From the NCBI GenBank assembly GCA_017941355.1, contig JAGAWN010000207.1, forward strand, positions 1 through 50,472: DNA of 50,472 nt, read 5' to 3'. The notes under the pieces are model-generated. The model had not been told where the DNA came from and did not search any database. It saw only the letters and a list, made by a program, of their open reading frames with translations. Source of the stretch: Ruminiclostridium sp. (GTDB lineage: Bacteria > Bacillota > Clostridia > Oscillospirales > Ruminococcaceae). The position numbers and the translations under genes are program-made. Below, one piece after another: positions 23,625-31,893 of the stretch. Numbering within the stretch: the stretch's first letter is position 1; each line of letters begins with the position of its first letter.

Positions 23625-26453
23625 TTATTGCCTGTGTATTCTCAGTACCGTCACAGAAAGCGGTGAAACGGTGTAGTTGAACTTTTCCGTGATACCGTCA
23701 GCCTTTGCCGTCTGCAATGTAACGACCTCCGGCTTCCCGAGAATGTTATCCGCTGTTATGCTGTCAGCAGCGACTATCTCCGCGTCAGCCGAGCCGGTGA
23801 GCGCACCCGCGTTTTGCAGGTCTATCGCAAATGTTTTGGGAGCATTTTTCTCGTTCACGAGCTTTACGATGATGTCACCGCTGCCGTCCGTGCTTACGAC
23901 CTGATACGCTTCGGATTCCGTGGTTTCGGGAATGTCGTAGTCTATCATAAGCTTGTCGTCCATGTAGCACTTGACGTTGCTGTCAGTAACAACGATCTTC
24001 AGCGCGTAGGTCTGCCCGTCCTTTACTCTGCAATTCGTGACAGTACCGCTCACCTGATCGGACTTCACACCGTCCTTTACCCTTTGCAGACAGGAGACCG
24101 TGTTGTTCCAGCCGCCGATGTTCCAGAACCAGTTGTTGTTCTTGTCACCCACAGAGAACGGTATCAGAAAGCCTTCCATACCGGAAGTTTTCGTTGCGTC
24201 AAGCGTGTAGGTGTAGTTCGTCCAGCTCCCGTCACCGAAATATACAGCCGAACCGGTAGTCGCGTAAAGCCCGGTGTTAGTGGTACTTGCGGACTGTTCG
24301 AGAATGCCGTCTTTTACTGCCCAGTTTCCGTCGGAGGCTTTCTGCCAGTCTGCAATACTGTCTGATGAGAAATCGTCCTGTGCAAGCACTTCCCCTGTCG
24401 CGGTGTCAACGATCTTTACATTGTCGAACTTCGCGGCTGTGTTCCATGTTCCCGCACCGACTTTTCCCGCAAAGGACGACTTATCGGTGACTTCCGCGCC
24501 TTGCAGTTCCGACTGCAAAACAGAGGTTCCCGCGTTGCGCCCGAATATCTGCTGAACATAGTAGTTCACGGAGCAGGTCACGGTATTGTTATTGAACCAT
24601 ATCAGATCGGGAGACCAGTGCGTTGCGGTGAGATTGCCAAAAAGCGGCGCATACGCTGCAAGCTTCACGATATCGCCGTTGCGCTCAAGTCCTGTCATAT
24701 AGGCGGCTTCGGCAAGAGCGGCTTTCATGTTGTTGGACTGCGCGGCGTACTCTCCGAGGAATACAGGGATACCGCCGCCGTAGAGCGAGCCTGCCATACT
24801 GTCGGTATCGCGGCTGTAGTTTGCTTCATCGTAGTAATCGCTGTGTTCAAGGAACCACTCCGGGGCGTTATAGTAGTGGTGGTCTATAAGTCCCGCAAAG
24901 TCGGTGATGTTATCGAAATCGCCGTTGTCAAGTTCTTCCTTTGCGTACTTGTAGGCACTCATGTACATTCCGTGACCGCTGTCGCCGTCGTCGGGACCGG
25001 AAGTGAAGATAAGCTCGATATCGCCGTACATCTCCGGGTTTTCTTTTCCGGCTTTTACAAACGCTTCCGCAAAAGCCGTGTATTTCTCGAAGAACACATC
25101 GCCCCAGTTCTCGTTTCCGATACCGATATATTTCAGCTCAAACGGCTCGGTATGTCCCATAGCGATACGCACCGCACCCCATTTTGTCGAAGCGTCGCCC
25201 CGGCAGAACTCCACAAGATCGAGCGCGTCCTGAATGTAATTTCTGAACGCGGCACTGTTGACAGTCGGTTCACTTCCGTGACCCTGCGCCATACAGTGCA
25301 TTCCGACATTCACCACCGGAACGGGCAGTGCGCCGAGGTCTTCCGCAAGCAGGAAATACTCATAAAATCCCAGCCCGTAGCTCATATATGAGGGATTCCG
25401 GTCATTTGTGGAACGCTCGTCAGTCCAGATATTCTGACCCTGCTTCCGTGCCGCGATATGACCGTAGGTGCCGCCGAAAACCAGCGGTTCACCGTCGCTG
25501 CCGACGCCTATGGAATCCTTCCAGTCGTAGGCAAGATCGAGAGTATATCCCTCGGTCACGCACCCTCCCGGAAAGCGCAGGAACTTCGGTTCGAGGTCTT
25601 CAAGCTTTTCCGCAAGGTCTTTGCGCAGTCCGTTCTTTCTGCCCTTGTAGGTGTCCTGCGGGAACATCGAAACAAAGTCGATATCCACAGCGCCGCCGTC
25701 GATCAGCACCTGCAGTTTTACGTTCTTGTTTGCAGTCACCGGAGAGGTTAGCGTGACGCTGTACCTGTGCCATTCATCGGTAATTGCCGGTACTGTTTCC
25801 TCAGCAACAGTCTCGCCGTCAACTGTGATCGCAAAATAAACCGCGCCGCTGCAGCCGTCAATTCCGCGGATATACGCGGAAACATCGTAAGCCGCGCCCT
25901 CGGTGACCGCCATTCCGTCAAGAAAGCCCTTGTTTGCGATACCCGCACGTTCGCCGGAGGTGTTTTCGAGTGTCATATAGTTGGGATTGTTCTCATTGAG
26001 CGGCTGATAATCGCCGTTTGGAACTCCGTCACCGGTCACGACAGCCGCGCTTATCCCGCCCACATCAGACCACGCGTGACGCTCATTGCCGCTTGCGAGA
26101 TCCGTGAACTCAAACGAACGGTTCTGCACCATTTCCGCGTATAATCCGCCGTCTGCCGCAAAATTTATGTCCTCGATAAAAATACCGAAAAGTGTATCGC
26201 TTATATCGTGTACGGGCGTTCCCGCGTTGACGGTCAGCGAGTAATTGCTGTTTTCGGTGTCGTATGCCGAGACTTCGCCTGCTGTTCCGTAGATGCCGGA
26301 GCTGTCACTCTGCGGTGCCTGTTCAGTTTCTGTGACAAGCACCTGCACATCTTCGGTATTCTGTGCAGTTCCGTTATTTTCGGGGGTCCCGCAGGCTGCA
26401 CACTGCGCTGTAAGCGCCGCACATATCAGTATGCTGAGTATTCTCTTTTTCAT
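23625..26453 (-). CDS. Secreted GH51 alpha-L-arabinofuranosidase with an inserted laminin-G-like domain
   Basis: 942 residues. A signal peptide ending near the CAAC at 18-21 suggests a lipoprotein. A carbohydrate-binding-like domain (about 125-265) precedes the GH51 barrel, with LRFPGGCVTEGY, acid/base E448 in IGIGNENW and nucleophile E568 in FLGEYAAQ. A sheet domain starting near DDFSSDSIADWQ and containing NNWFWNIGGWNN is inserted before the C-terminal sandwich. Such enzymes release arabinose from arabinan or arabinoxylan. The ATG at 26453 follows AAAGGAGC. It is the last gene of a tight operon after an alpha/beta hydrolase and a MarR regulator, so an esterase plus arabinosidase attack on hemicellulose is plausible. 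Confidence 0.93.
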   Translation of the reverse strand: MKKRILSILICAALTAQCAACGTPENNGTAQNTEDVQVLVTETEQAPQSDSSGIYGTAGEVSAYDTENSNYSLTVNAGTPVHDISDTLFGIFIEDINFAADGGLYAEMVQNRSFEFTDLASGNERHAWSDVGGISAAVVTGDGVPNGDYQPLNENNPNYMTLENTSGERAGIANKGFLDGMAVTEGAAYDVSAYIRGIDGCSGAVYFAITVDGETVAEETVPAITDEWHRYSVTLTSPVTANKNVKLQVLIDGGAVDIDFVSMFPQDTYKGRKNGLRKDLAEKLEDLEPKFLRFPGGCVTEGYTLDLAYDWKDSIGVGSDGEPLVFGGTYGHIAARKQGQNIWTDERSTNDRNPSYMSYGLGFYEYFLLAEDLGALPVPVVNVGMHCMAQGHGSEPTVNSAAFRNYIQDALDLVEFCRGDASTKWGAVRIAMGHTEPFELKYIGIGNENWGDVFFEKYTAFAEAFVKAGKENPEMYGDIELIFTSGPDDGDSGHGMYMSAYKYAKEELDNGDFDNITDFAGLIDHHYYNAPEWFLEHSDYYDEANYSRDTDSMAGSLYGGGIPVFLGEYAAQSNNMKAALAEAAYMTGLERNGDIVKLAAYAPLFGNLTATHWSPDLIWFNNNTVTCSVNYYVQQIFGRNAGTSVLQSELQGAEVTDKSSFAGKVGAGTWNTAAKFDNVKIVDTATGEVLAQDDFSSDSIADWQKASDGNWAVKDGILEQSASTTNTGLYATTGSAVYFGDGSWTNYTYTLDATKTSGMEGFLIPFSVGDKNNNWFWNIGGWNNTVSCLQRVKDGVKSDQVSGTVTNCRVKDGQTYALKIVVTDSNVKCYMDDKLMIDYDIPETTESEAYQVVSTDGSGDIIVKLVNEKNAPKTFAIDLQNAGALTGSADAEIVAADSITADNILGKPEVVTLQTAKADGITEKFNYTVSPLSVTVLRIHRQ

Positions 26454-26463
26454 AATGCTCCTT

Positions 26464-26886
26464 TCAGCTTTTAAGGTTGTTTTCTACTCTGTACAGCAAC
26501 TCAAAAAGCTGCTTTTTCTCGTTCTCCGAAAAGCCCTCAAAACTCTTTTTTTCAAGTTTTTCTACCTCTTCGTCGATCCTCTCGGAGAGTTCTCTGCCAT
26601 AGTCGGTCAGATAGATAGCGTTGGCAAGCTTGCTGCCGGATACGACGACCTTTTCTTTTCGTATATAGCCTTTATCTTCCATTTTTCTGAGCAGCACCGT
26701 GAGCGTGGATTCCCGCACCCTGCACGCTCCGGCAAGCTCCTTCTGCACACAGCCCTCTACTGCACGCAGGACATACAGCACCTTCGGCTGACCCTCGGTA
26801 AGCCCCATCTGCTCAAAGCAGCCCCGCATCTGTTCCCAGTGAGCCGCATTCGTATTCAACAATGCAATAAACACCTTATCATACAT
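26464..26886 (-). CDS. MarR-family transcription regulator
   Basis: 140 residues with the MarR winged helix: EGQPKVLYVLRAVEGCVQKELA, then RESTLTVLLRKMEDKGYIRKEK and a C-terminal dimer helix. It starts one base after the hydrolase stop and ends 10 bases before the GH51 start, so it is in one operon with both. The promoter of that operon carries one copy of the TTAGC-N4-GCTAA palindrome, so this MarR is a candidate reader of that operator at its own promoter and at the other sites in the window. Confidence 0.9.
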   Translation of the reverse strand: MYDKVFIALLNTNAAHWEQMRGCFEQMGLTEGQPKVLYVLRAVEGCVQKELAGACRVRESTLTVLLRKMEDKGYIRKEKVVVSGSKLANAIYLTDYGRELSERIDEEVEKLEKKSFEGFSENEKKQLFELLYRVENNLKS

Positions 26887-26887
26887 C

Positions 26888-27838
26888 TTACTTTGTTACC
26901 TTGTCCAAAAATTCGAGCACTTTCTCTTTTGCGGTCTGTCCGCCCTGCATCGAGAAACCGTGACCCTCGCCTTCAAGCTTTATAAGTTCCGCGTTTTCGT
27001 ATGTTTCGATTGCTCGTTCCGAGTAGGAATACGGTACGATCTCGTCCTTGTCGCCGTGGAGGATAAGCACATCTCTCTTGAAATCACCGATAGTTCCGAA
27101 TACATCGATCGTCTGTGCATCTGCCACAAATCCTCTGCCGAGTTTCAGACCCCAGAAATCAAATGTTTCGGGAGCATCTTCCGCGCTTTTGTATTTCTTT
27201 CCCCAGTCATCGGGAACACAAAATGCCGGGAAGTACATAGCGAGCGCTTTGACTTCGTCCGCTCTTTCCGCAGCCGCGAGCGCAGAAACAAGCCCGCCCT
27301 GACTGCCGCCGAACAAAACTACATTATCACTGTCCACATTGTCCATAGCCTTGATATAGTCGAATACTGCAAGCAGGTCTTCTTTCTCGGAGGTTATCGT
27401 CATATCCGTACTGCTGCCGGAGCTTTTGCTGTTTACCGAACCTCCGCAGAAGTCCAGCGCATAGGCGACATATCCGTGTGCCGCGTAATATCTGCACTCC
27501 CTCACAAAATCAGCGTTTGTGCCGTTGTAGCCGTGACTGAGGATTATCGCGGGATATTTGCCCGGTGCGGTCGGCGCGTAAAGCTTACCGAATACCGTTC
27601 TGTCACCGTTGGGAATAGTAAGATCTGTAACTGCAACTTCCATTGTTTTGTTCTCCTTTTTTTCTGTTGTTTCCGTTGTTATCGCTGTATCGACGGCTGT
27701 CTCCACCGGAGAAGTCACTTCTTCAACAGCAGTGACCGGGGTTGACGCTGTAGTTTGCGAAGGTGTTCCGCACCCGGACAGGCATATCAATGCTGTTACC
27801 AATAGAGCAAGTGAAACATGACCGATATTCTGTTTCAA
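26888..27838 (-). CDS. Lipoprotein alpha/beta hydrolase (dienelactone hydrolase-like)
   Basis: 316 residues. The signal peptide ends in the lipobox LSGC at about residue 22, then a Thr-rich linker to residue 65. The hydrolase part has SHGYNG, the nucleophile elbow FGGSQGG, acid-loop HGDKDEIVPY and catalytic His in GEGHGF, so the triad looks complete. It is probably an esterase or acetyl-xylan-type enzyme at the outer face of the membrane, which is inferred from the GH51 in the same operon. The ATG at 27838 is the first gene after the promoter at 27866-27917. Confidence 0.85.
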   Translation of the reverse strand: MKQNIGHVSLALLVTALICLSGCGTPSQTTASTPVTAVEEVTSPVETAVDTAITTETTEKKENKTMEVAVTDLTIPNGDRTVFGKLYAPTAPGKYPAIILSHGYNGTNADFVRECRYYAAHGYVAYALDFCGGSVNSKSSGSSTDMTITSEKEDLLAVFDYIKAMDNVDSDNVVLFGGSQGGLVSALAAAERADEVKALAMYFPAFCVPDDWGKKYKSAEDAPETFDFWGLKLGRGFVADAQTIDVFGTIGDFKRDVLILHGDKDEIVPYSYSERAIETYENAELIKLEGEGHGFSMQGGQTAKEKVLEFLDKVTK

Positions 27839-27865
27839 AGGATCATCTCCATTATTCTAATTAGA

Positions 27866-27917
27866 TTGCTTATTAGCAAGCTGTAATAATTATAAATCCA
27901 AAGCGGCTGTTTGTCAA
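27866..27917 (-). promoter_or_regulatory. Promoter and operator of the hydrolase-MarR-GH51 operon
   Basis: On the minus strand TTGACA at 27917-27912, a 17-bp spacer and TATAAT at 27894-27889. Two bases further is TTACAGCTTGCTAA (27886-27873), a one-sided copy of the TTAGC-N4-GCTAA palindrome. It overlaps a second palindrome, TTGCTAATAAGCAA (27879-27866), which may be the MarR's own site. Confidence 0.7.
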
Positions 27918-27972
27918 TAGGAAATGTAATAATAATTATTTCGACAACAAAATCAGCTGTATAAGTCTCCCT

Positions 27973-28194
27973 TCAAAACTCCTGCTTATCCATAAAGTCG
28001 TTGACGGTCTTCATAAAACAGTCAGTATCGAACATCATTGCAAGGTGACCGCCGGGTATTTCATGCAGCACTGTCGGCTCCGGCATCATACCGATAAGTT
28101 CGTCCTTTATATCTGCCGTGAAAGTCGCGTCATCGTCAAGCTCGATGATGAACACGCATCCTTTCAGATACTCGAAATCCCGTTTCATTCCCAT
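27973..28194 (-). pseudogene. C-terminal remnant of an alpha/beta hydrolase
   Basis: 73 codons that encode only the acid-to-His end of an alpha/beta hydrolase: VFIIELDDDATF, then EIPGGHLAMMFDTDCFMKTVNDFM. The nucleophile part is missing. A complete promoter with operator (28198-28247) sits directly before it but there is no ribosome site ahead of either possible ATG (28194 or 28188). A deletion seems to have joined the promoter to the end of the gene. Confidence 0.65.
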
Positions 28195-28197
28195 ATA

Positions 28198-28247
28198 TTA
28201 GCAACGGCTAACTGTGCTATAATATCACATTTTACCGGATATGTCAA
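28198..28247 (-). promoter_or_regulatory. Promoter with TTAGC palindrome ahead of the hydrolase remnant
   Basis: On the minus strand TTGACA at 28247-28242, a 17-bp spacer and TATTAT at 28224-28219, then after 7 bases the palindrome TTAGC-AACG-GCTAA (28198-28211, given on the plus strand). It is divergent from, and built like, the promoter at 28282-28331. Confidence 0.75.
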
Positions 28248-28281
28248 TCTGAAAATACACTTTTGTAATGCGGCAAAGATA

Positions 28282-28332
28282 TTGACATTTCTCACTAAAT
28301 GTGCTATTATAAATCAGTTAGCAGAATCTAAC
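28282..28332 (+). promoter_or_regulatory. Promoter with TTAGC palindrome for the 28361 gene
   Basis: TTGACA at 28282-28287, a 17-bp spacer and TATTAT at 28305-28310, then 7 bases and TTAGC-AGAA-TCTAA at 28318-28331. The operator would cover the transcription start, as expected for repression. Confidence 0.75.
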
Positions 28333-28360
28333 GCGAATATGGGTGTAAACGGAGGCAATC

Positions 28361-28945
28361 ATGACAAAAAGAGAACTCGTTGTATGGGAGCAGATGAAAG
28401 AACTGTTCATAAAAGAACTCGGCGCGGAAAAAGGTGAGGAGTATCTTGCAGCCGCAAAACAAAAGCACGGCGACTGGCTGTCAAAAACAAAAGAAACTTC
28501 TCCGTCAAGGTTAAAAACGATGCGGGAAACTATAATCCCGAGAATAGCGGCTTATGCCGTGCTGAAGGAGAACGGTCGTGACGCGGACAGAATACTTGAC
28601 GATTATGTCAGGAACGTGGCGGGTCCGCTGATGCACGATACATACGCAAAAGCGGAAAAGCTGCCGGGCTTCTGGACAATTTTCAAAACGGGTTTTATAA
28701 GAATAACGAAAAAAAGTGACCGGTGGGAGTGCGAAAGCAGGAAAGAGAAAGACCGCTTTTTCCTCGATATCCGCAAATGTCTGTGGTACGATACCTGTGT
28801 GGAATGCGGGTATCCGGAGGTGTGCAGGTTTTTCTGCGACTGCGACAATTACACATACGGCGGTCTGGACAAGATAGGCTTCAACCGCACGCAGACCCTC
28901 GGCACAGGCGGAGAGAAGTGCGATTTTATGATGTACAGGAAGTGA
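28361..28945 (+). CDS. ATC-hydrolase-family protein (PF14196 type)
   Basis: 194 residues resembling the L-2-amino-thiazoline-4-carboxylate hydrolase family: an N-terminal helical part, then FFLDIRKCLWYDTCVECGYPEVCRFFCDCDNYTYGGL, a Cys-rich core that is typical, and a GTGGEKCDFMMYR end. Most members in gut Clostridia have no tested activity, so cysteine-precursor hydrolysis should not be assumed. The ATG at 28361 follows GGAGGC. It is the first and apparently only gene after the operator promoter at 28282-28332, and it converges with the small gene at 28961. Confidence 0.8.
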   Translation: MTKRELVVWEQMKELFIKELGAEKGEEYLAAAKQKHGDWLSKTKETSPSRLKTMRETIIPRIAAYAVLKENGRDADRILDDYVRNVAGPLMHDTYAKAEKLPGFWTIFKTGFIRITKKSDRWECESRKEKDRFFLDIRKCLWYDTCVECGYPEVCRFFCDCDNYTYGGLDKIGFNRTQTLGTGGEKCDFMMYRK

Positions 28946-28960
28946 TCCGTTAATGTGTCC

Positions 28961-29065
28961 TCAACAGCTGCCTTTAATGCAGCCGCCGGTCATTAACAGC
29001 ACTCCGACGCTCACGCCGGGAAGAGCGTATATTATCAGTTTCTGATTGGTAAATTGAATACGCAT
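28961..29065 (-). CDS. 34-residue hydrophobic peptide ending in two Cys
   Basis: The ATG shares a base with the TAA of the hydrolase gene upstream (TAATG), so translation is coupled. The product has a short polar start, a hydrophobic stretch (about residues 9-25) containing YALPGVSVGVLLMTGG, and ends CIKGSC. It could be a one-helix membrane peptide, a lipopeptide-like product with the Cys near the membrane face, or a partner of the hydrolase. I do not recognise a family. The tight coupling and clean ending argue against chance. Confidence 0.55.
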   Translation of the reverse strand: MRIQFTNQKLIIYALPGVSVGVLLMTGGCIKGSC

Positions 29066-29976
29066 TATTTCATTACCCAGTCAATGATCTCTTTTTCCGC
29101 TTTTGCAAAATATCCGAGATTTTCTTTCCTGTACTTCCCGAATGTCTTGTACATCAGCCCGATCAGCGGCATCATTCGATACAGCTTTTTCTCGCGTTCT
29201 CGGTTTGGCATAAGCCCGCATAAATGGCTTCCGTGCGGGAAGATCACCGACTTTACTTCATGCTCATAACCCACTTTTTTCAGATGTTCCTCTATTTTTC
29301 TGACCGAGTAAACGGAGTTCCAGCTTTCGTCCTCTGCGCCCGCTATCATCAGTATTCGCGCATTCGATTTTTCCGGGAGCAGCATTGTTTGCTGTTCCGA
29401 TTCGTTGTCATCATACGCTTTCTGAAAAGCCGCCCACATTCCAGTGACCTTGTACTGCATACCGGGCAGCTTTTTGTATTTTATGACCTTTTCCTTTGAG
29501 AAATCGGGGCGGACAAACGGCACTTCCCTGCCCTGCCACACCGCGACACTGTGACCGGTCATTGTCTTTTTGTCCGGCATCGTCCCCTCAAACGGGACGT
29601 GTGTCGGTGAGACCATTATAAGGTTTTCAAATCCACCGATGTACTGTGCGGCGAGTGTCGCAAAGATCGACCCCATCGACTGCCCGTAAACGCTTAGGTG
29701 TTTTATGCCTTTTGTATTTCGCAGATATCCGGCAGCAGGAACAAACATATCAAGCGGGACTCTGTCGGGTGAATCCGGCAGTCCCTCCGCCCCGAACAGC
29801 GAAACCGCCAGACCTGTAATGCCGAAGTCGGCGAACCTTTCTGCAAATACTATACCCGGCAGCAAACTCTGTTCACCGCCCATTATCACGATAACGGCGC
29901 GGTCGCTTCCGCTGTCCGGCTCTGCGAGATGACCCACAAAGCCGTGTTCTTTCATGTTGAAATTCTCGTGTTTCAT
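29065..29976 (-). CDS. Acyl-CoA thioesterase-like alpha/beta hydrolase (BAAT C-terminal type)
   Basis: 303 residues. Nucleophile elbow YGQSMGS, acid candidate in AGAEDESW and a late His in FPHGSHLCG form the triad. The region VIVIMGGEQSLLPG and the overall layout fit the BAAT C-terminal fold of acyl-CoA thioester or related hydrolases; there is no signal peptide, so it acts in the cytosol. The ATG at 29976 is preceded by GGGGATAAAGC, a weak site. Transcription probably comes from the operator promoter at 30258-30302, which implies a leader of about 290 nt. Confidence 0.8.
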   Translation of the reverse strand: MKHENFNMKEHGFVGHLAEPDSGSDRAVIVIMGGEQSLLPGIVFAERFADFGITGLAVSLFGAEGLPDSPDRVPLDMFVPAAGYLRNTKGIKHLSVYGQSMGSIFATLAAQYIGGFENLIMVSPTHVPFEGTMPDKKTMTGHSVAVWQGREVPFVRPDFSKEKVIKYKKLPGMQYKVTGMWAAFQKAYDDNESEQQTMLLPEKSNARILMIAGAEDESWNSVYSVRKIEEHLKKVGYEHEVKSVIFPHGSHLCGLMPNREREKKLYRMMPLIGLMYKTFGKYRKENLGYFAKAEKEIIDWVMK

Positions 29977-30257
29977 TGCTTTATCCCCGTATCACACGCT
30001 AAGGCAATGCGCGAACACATTGCCCTGCTGTCACCTTATGGATCAAACAGCTTATCCCGGCCGTGTTGGAAAAATGTCTGAAGCTGTCTGATATATTAAT
30101 GTGCAGTTCTATTCCTCGTAAATTGTACGCACTTACAAAGGATCGAAACATCACTGTGATCTGACTGCGGCTGCCGACGCTTAATCGTGCTGACCGTGTT
30201 CAACCGGCAGATAACGATAGTGCAGCTTTAACGCTCATAAGTAACACTCAAACATTG
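29977..30257 (-). promoter_or_regulatory. Long leader or decayed stretch before the hydrolase gene
   Basis: I see no gene here. The minus strand would be a leader of about 280 nt, with one small hairpin (GCAATG paired with CATTGC near 30005-30023). It may be the remains of a lost first gene or a regulatory leader. Confidence 0.3.
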
Positions 30258-30302
30258 TTAGCCTTCGCTAATCATGCTATCACATTTTTGTACAAATGTC
30301 AA
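30258..30302 (-). promoter_or_regulatory. Promoter with TTAGC palindrome for the thioesterase-like gene
   Basis: On the minus strand TTGACA at 30302-30297, a 17-bp spacer and TAGCAT at 30279-30274. TTAGC-CTTC-GCTAA at 30258-30271 (plus strand) starts two bases after the -10 and would block the start point. Confidence 0.7.
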
Positions 30303-30346
30303 TATTCTGCGGCAAAAAATTGCTTGAAAAAACATCTGTGATATAT

Positions 30347-30979
30347 TTATTGCGGAGCCTCCGTCTTGTCACCGACCGACCAGTAATCACATATTTTTCC
30401 GCCGGATGCTATCGTATGCTCTCTGTATAATCTGCCGTGCTGATAGGCAAACATGATCTTATCGGTCTCACAAAGCGGTCTCATGATCTCACCGAGTCCC
30501 TTGCCTGTCAGGTAGGAGCATATAGGGCAGACCGAGAAATAATAGAAACTTCCGTCACGATGTCTGCCCTCATCAAAATGAACTTTCCAGGTGGTCGGAT
30601 ATTTCTTTCCGTTCCCCGCATTGTACCACTTCTCGTATTTTTTCATATCCTTATACCACTTATCCGGAGTCTTGTTGAGATCGGTCATTCCGAAGAACGG
30701 TTTTACCTTTTTCAGCACATCTGCCATTACAAGCGCAATGTCGTCCGGCGACAGTTTTTTATCCGTTCCGAGCCACGCACCGACAAAAACGTATGCAAAA
30801 TAAGCGTTTGATGCCATTGGATTACCGCTGCCGAGGTCTGGCGCTTCCTCAACAAGAGCGCGGTATTCTTTCTTGCCGTTTTTAATTGCTCTGACCGCCA
30901 TTTCCTTTCCGTAGCGCATTTTGATGCTGCTCTTTATCATCGGTGCGAACAGCGTCCAGTAAAACCCGTTTTGTTTCAT
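30347..30979 (-). CDS. ATC-hydrolase-family protein (PF14196 type), second copy
   Basis: 210 residues of the same broad family as the gene at 28361 but only distantly alike. It has the longer N-terminal part (YWTLFAPMIKSSIKMRYG), SVCPICSYLTGKGLGEIMRPLCETD, and HTIASGGKICDYW at the end. It is tightly linked to the flavodoxin frame upstream: its ATG at 30979 overlaps that stop codon. Because the flavodoxin frame has lost its start, expression of this gene is doubtful unless a promoter lies inside that frame. Confidence 0.8.
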   Translation of the reverse strand: MKQNGFYWTLFAPMIKSSIKMRYGKEMAVRAIKNGKKEYRALVEEAPDLGSGNPMASNAYFAYVFVGAWLGTDKKLSPDDIALVMADVLKKVKPFFGMTDLNKTPDKWYKDMKKYEKWYNAGNGKKYPTTWKVHFDEGRHRDGSFYYFSVCPICSYLTGKGLGEIMRPLCETDKIMFAYQHGRLYREHTIASGGKICDYWSVGDKTEAPQ

Positions 30980-31509
30980 TGATTCTCCTCCCCTTTTTCA
31001 TCGAGAAATTCCTGAATGACAGTCAGCACATTGTCCGAGACATTTGCGCCGGGCTGCAGATTCTTGACAGTTGATAATGTTGATGACGCTCTGCTGCCGC
31101 CGTGGCACACGAAAACATTTACATTTTTGCCGGAGAGATCATTCTGCTCCAAAAAGGTGTAAACGACCATAGGCAGATCACCCCACCAGTTCGGATAACC
31201 GAGGTAGATCGTATCATAACCGCTAAGATCAATGCTGTTTTTCAGTTCGGGACGGGCGTTTGCACGCTGTTCGTCAAGTGCCTGATTTATTGTGGGATCA
31301 TACGCTGCCGGGTACGGTTCGACAGTCTCTATGCGGAACATATCCCCGCCGACTTTCGCCTGTATAAGCTCCGCGGCATACTCGACATTGCCTTTCAGAG
31401 TTCCGCTTTCATGGTTGCGGCTTGCGGAGGTGTCTGCGTCAGTCGAATCGGTCTGCGGATTGGAGAAATACGCTAATCGAAATATTTTATTACCGATAGA
31501 AAAATTAAA
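30976..31509 (-). pseudogene. Flavodoxin with no usable start codon
   Basis: The frame is open from 31509 to the stop at 30976. The conserved N-terminal part is readable upstream of the first ATG: KIFRLAYFSNPQTDSTDAD, then GNVEYAAELIQAKVGGDMFRIETVEPYP, and later LGYPNWWGDLPMVVYTFLE and FVCHGGSR, all typical of clostridial flavodoxins. No ATG, GTG or TTG occurs in the first 56 codons; the first ATG (31341) would remove the flavin phosphate loop. So either the gene has lost its start or a rare codon is used. It faces a LysR fragment, the usual divergent partner of such flavodoxins. Confidence 0.65.
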
Positions 31510-31522
31510 TCACGGAGGGAAT

Positions 31523-31624
31523 ATGACTACCAAACAGCTTGCATACGCCGCCGAGCTTGCAAAAACGCCAGACTTCAACCGTGCAGCAGAAAACCTGTTC
31601 ATATCGCAGCCTACCATAGCATAA
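31523..31624 (+). pseudogene. LysR-family regulator, N-terminal fragment
   Basis: 33 codons with a good ribosome site (GGAGGG) encode the start of a LysR helix-turn-helix: LAYAAELAKTPDFNRAAENLFISQPTIA, then a stop where the recognition helix should continue. The rest of the gene is missing and a terminator hairpin follows at once. It was probably the divergent regulator of the flavodoxin gene. Confidence 0.7.
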
Positions 31625-31629
31625 GGAAA

Positions 31630-31669
31630 GGGCTATGTCCTCCGTGACAGTGTACGGATGACACAGCCC
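31630..31669. terminator. Terminator of the MptD-ECF-ABC operon
   Basis: GGGCT at 31630-31634 pairs with AGCCC at 31665-31669, with inner stems TGTC/GACA and CCGT/ACGG. On the minus strand it lies about 40 bases after the last gene of the operon and is followed by TTTCCTTAT; on the plus strand an AT-rich tail follows. Confidence 0.6.
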
Positions 31670-31707
31670 ATATTTTATATTCCGAATTCTTATTTCGTAC
31701 TGTTTTT

Positions 31708-31893
31708 TCATTCTTCCTTAGTCAGCTTGTAAAGCACAGTCCCGAAACACAGCAGCAATATCCCGCAAACAATGAGAACAGTCCTTACCGTCTGCGCCGC
31801 CATGTCGTCATTAAAATACAAACCACCGAGAAGCAGGAACACGCTTATCATCATCATAAGCAGTCCTGCTATTTTCTTTGCCGCACTACGCAT
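31708..31893 (-). CDS. Small two-helix membrane protein at the end of the ABC operon
   Basis: 61 residues with two hydrophobic segments (about 9-26 and 35-54) and a basic start (RSAAKK). The ATG at 31893 overlaps the end of the ABC transporter gene, so it is translated with it. No family recognised. Position suggests an accessory subunit of the transporter encoded just upstream. Confidence 0.6.
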   Translation of the reverse strand: MRSAAKKIAGLLMMMISVFLLLGGLYFNDDMAAQTVRTVLIVCGILLLCFGTVLYKLTKEE

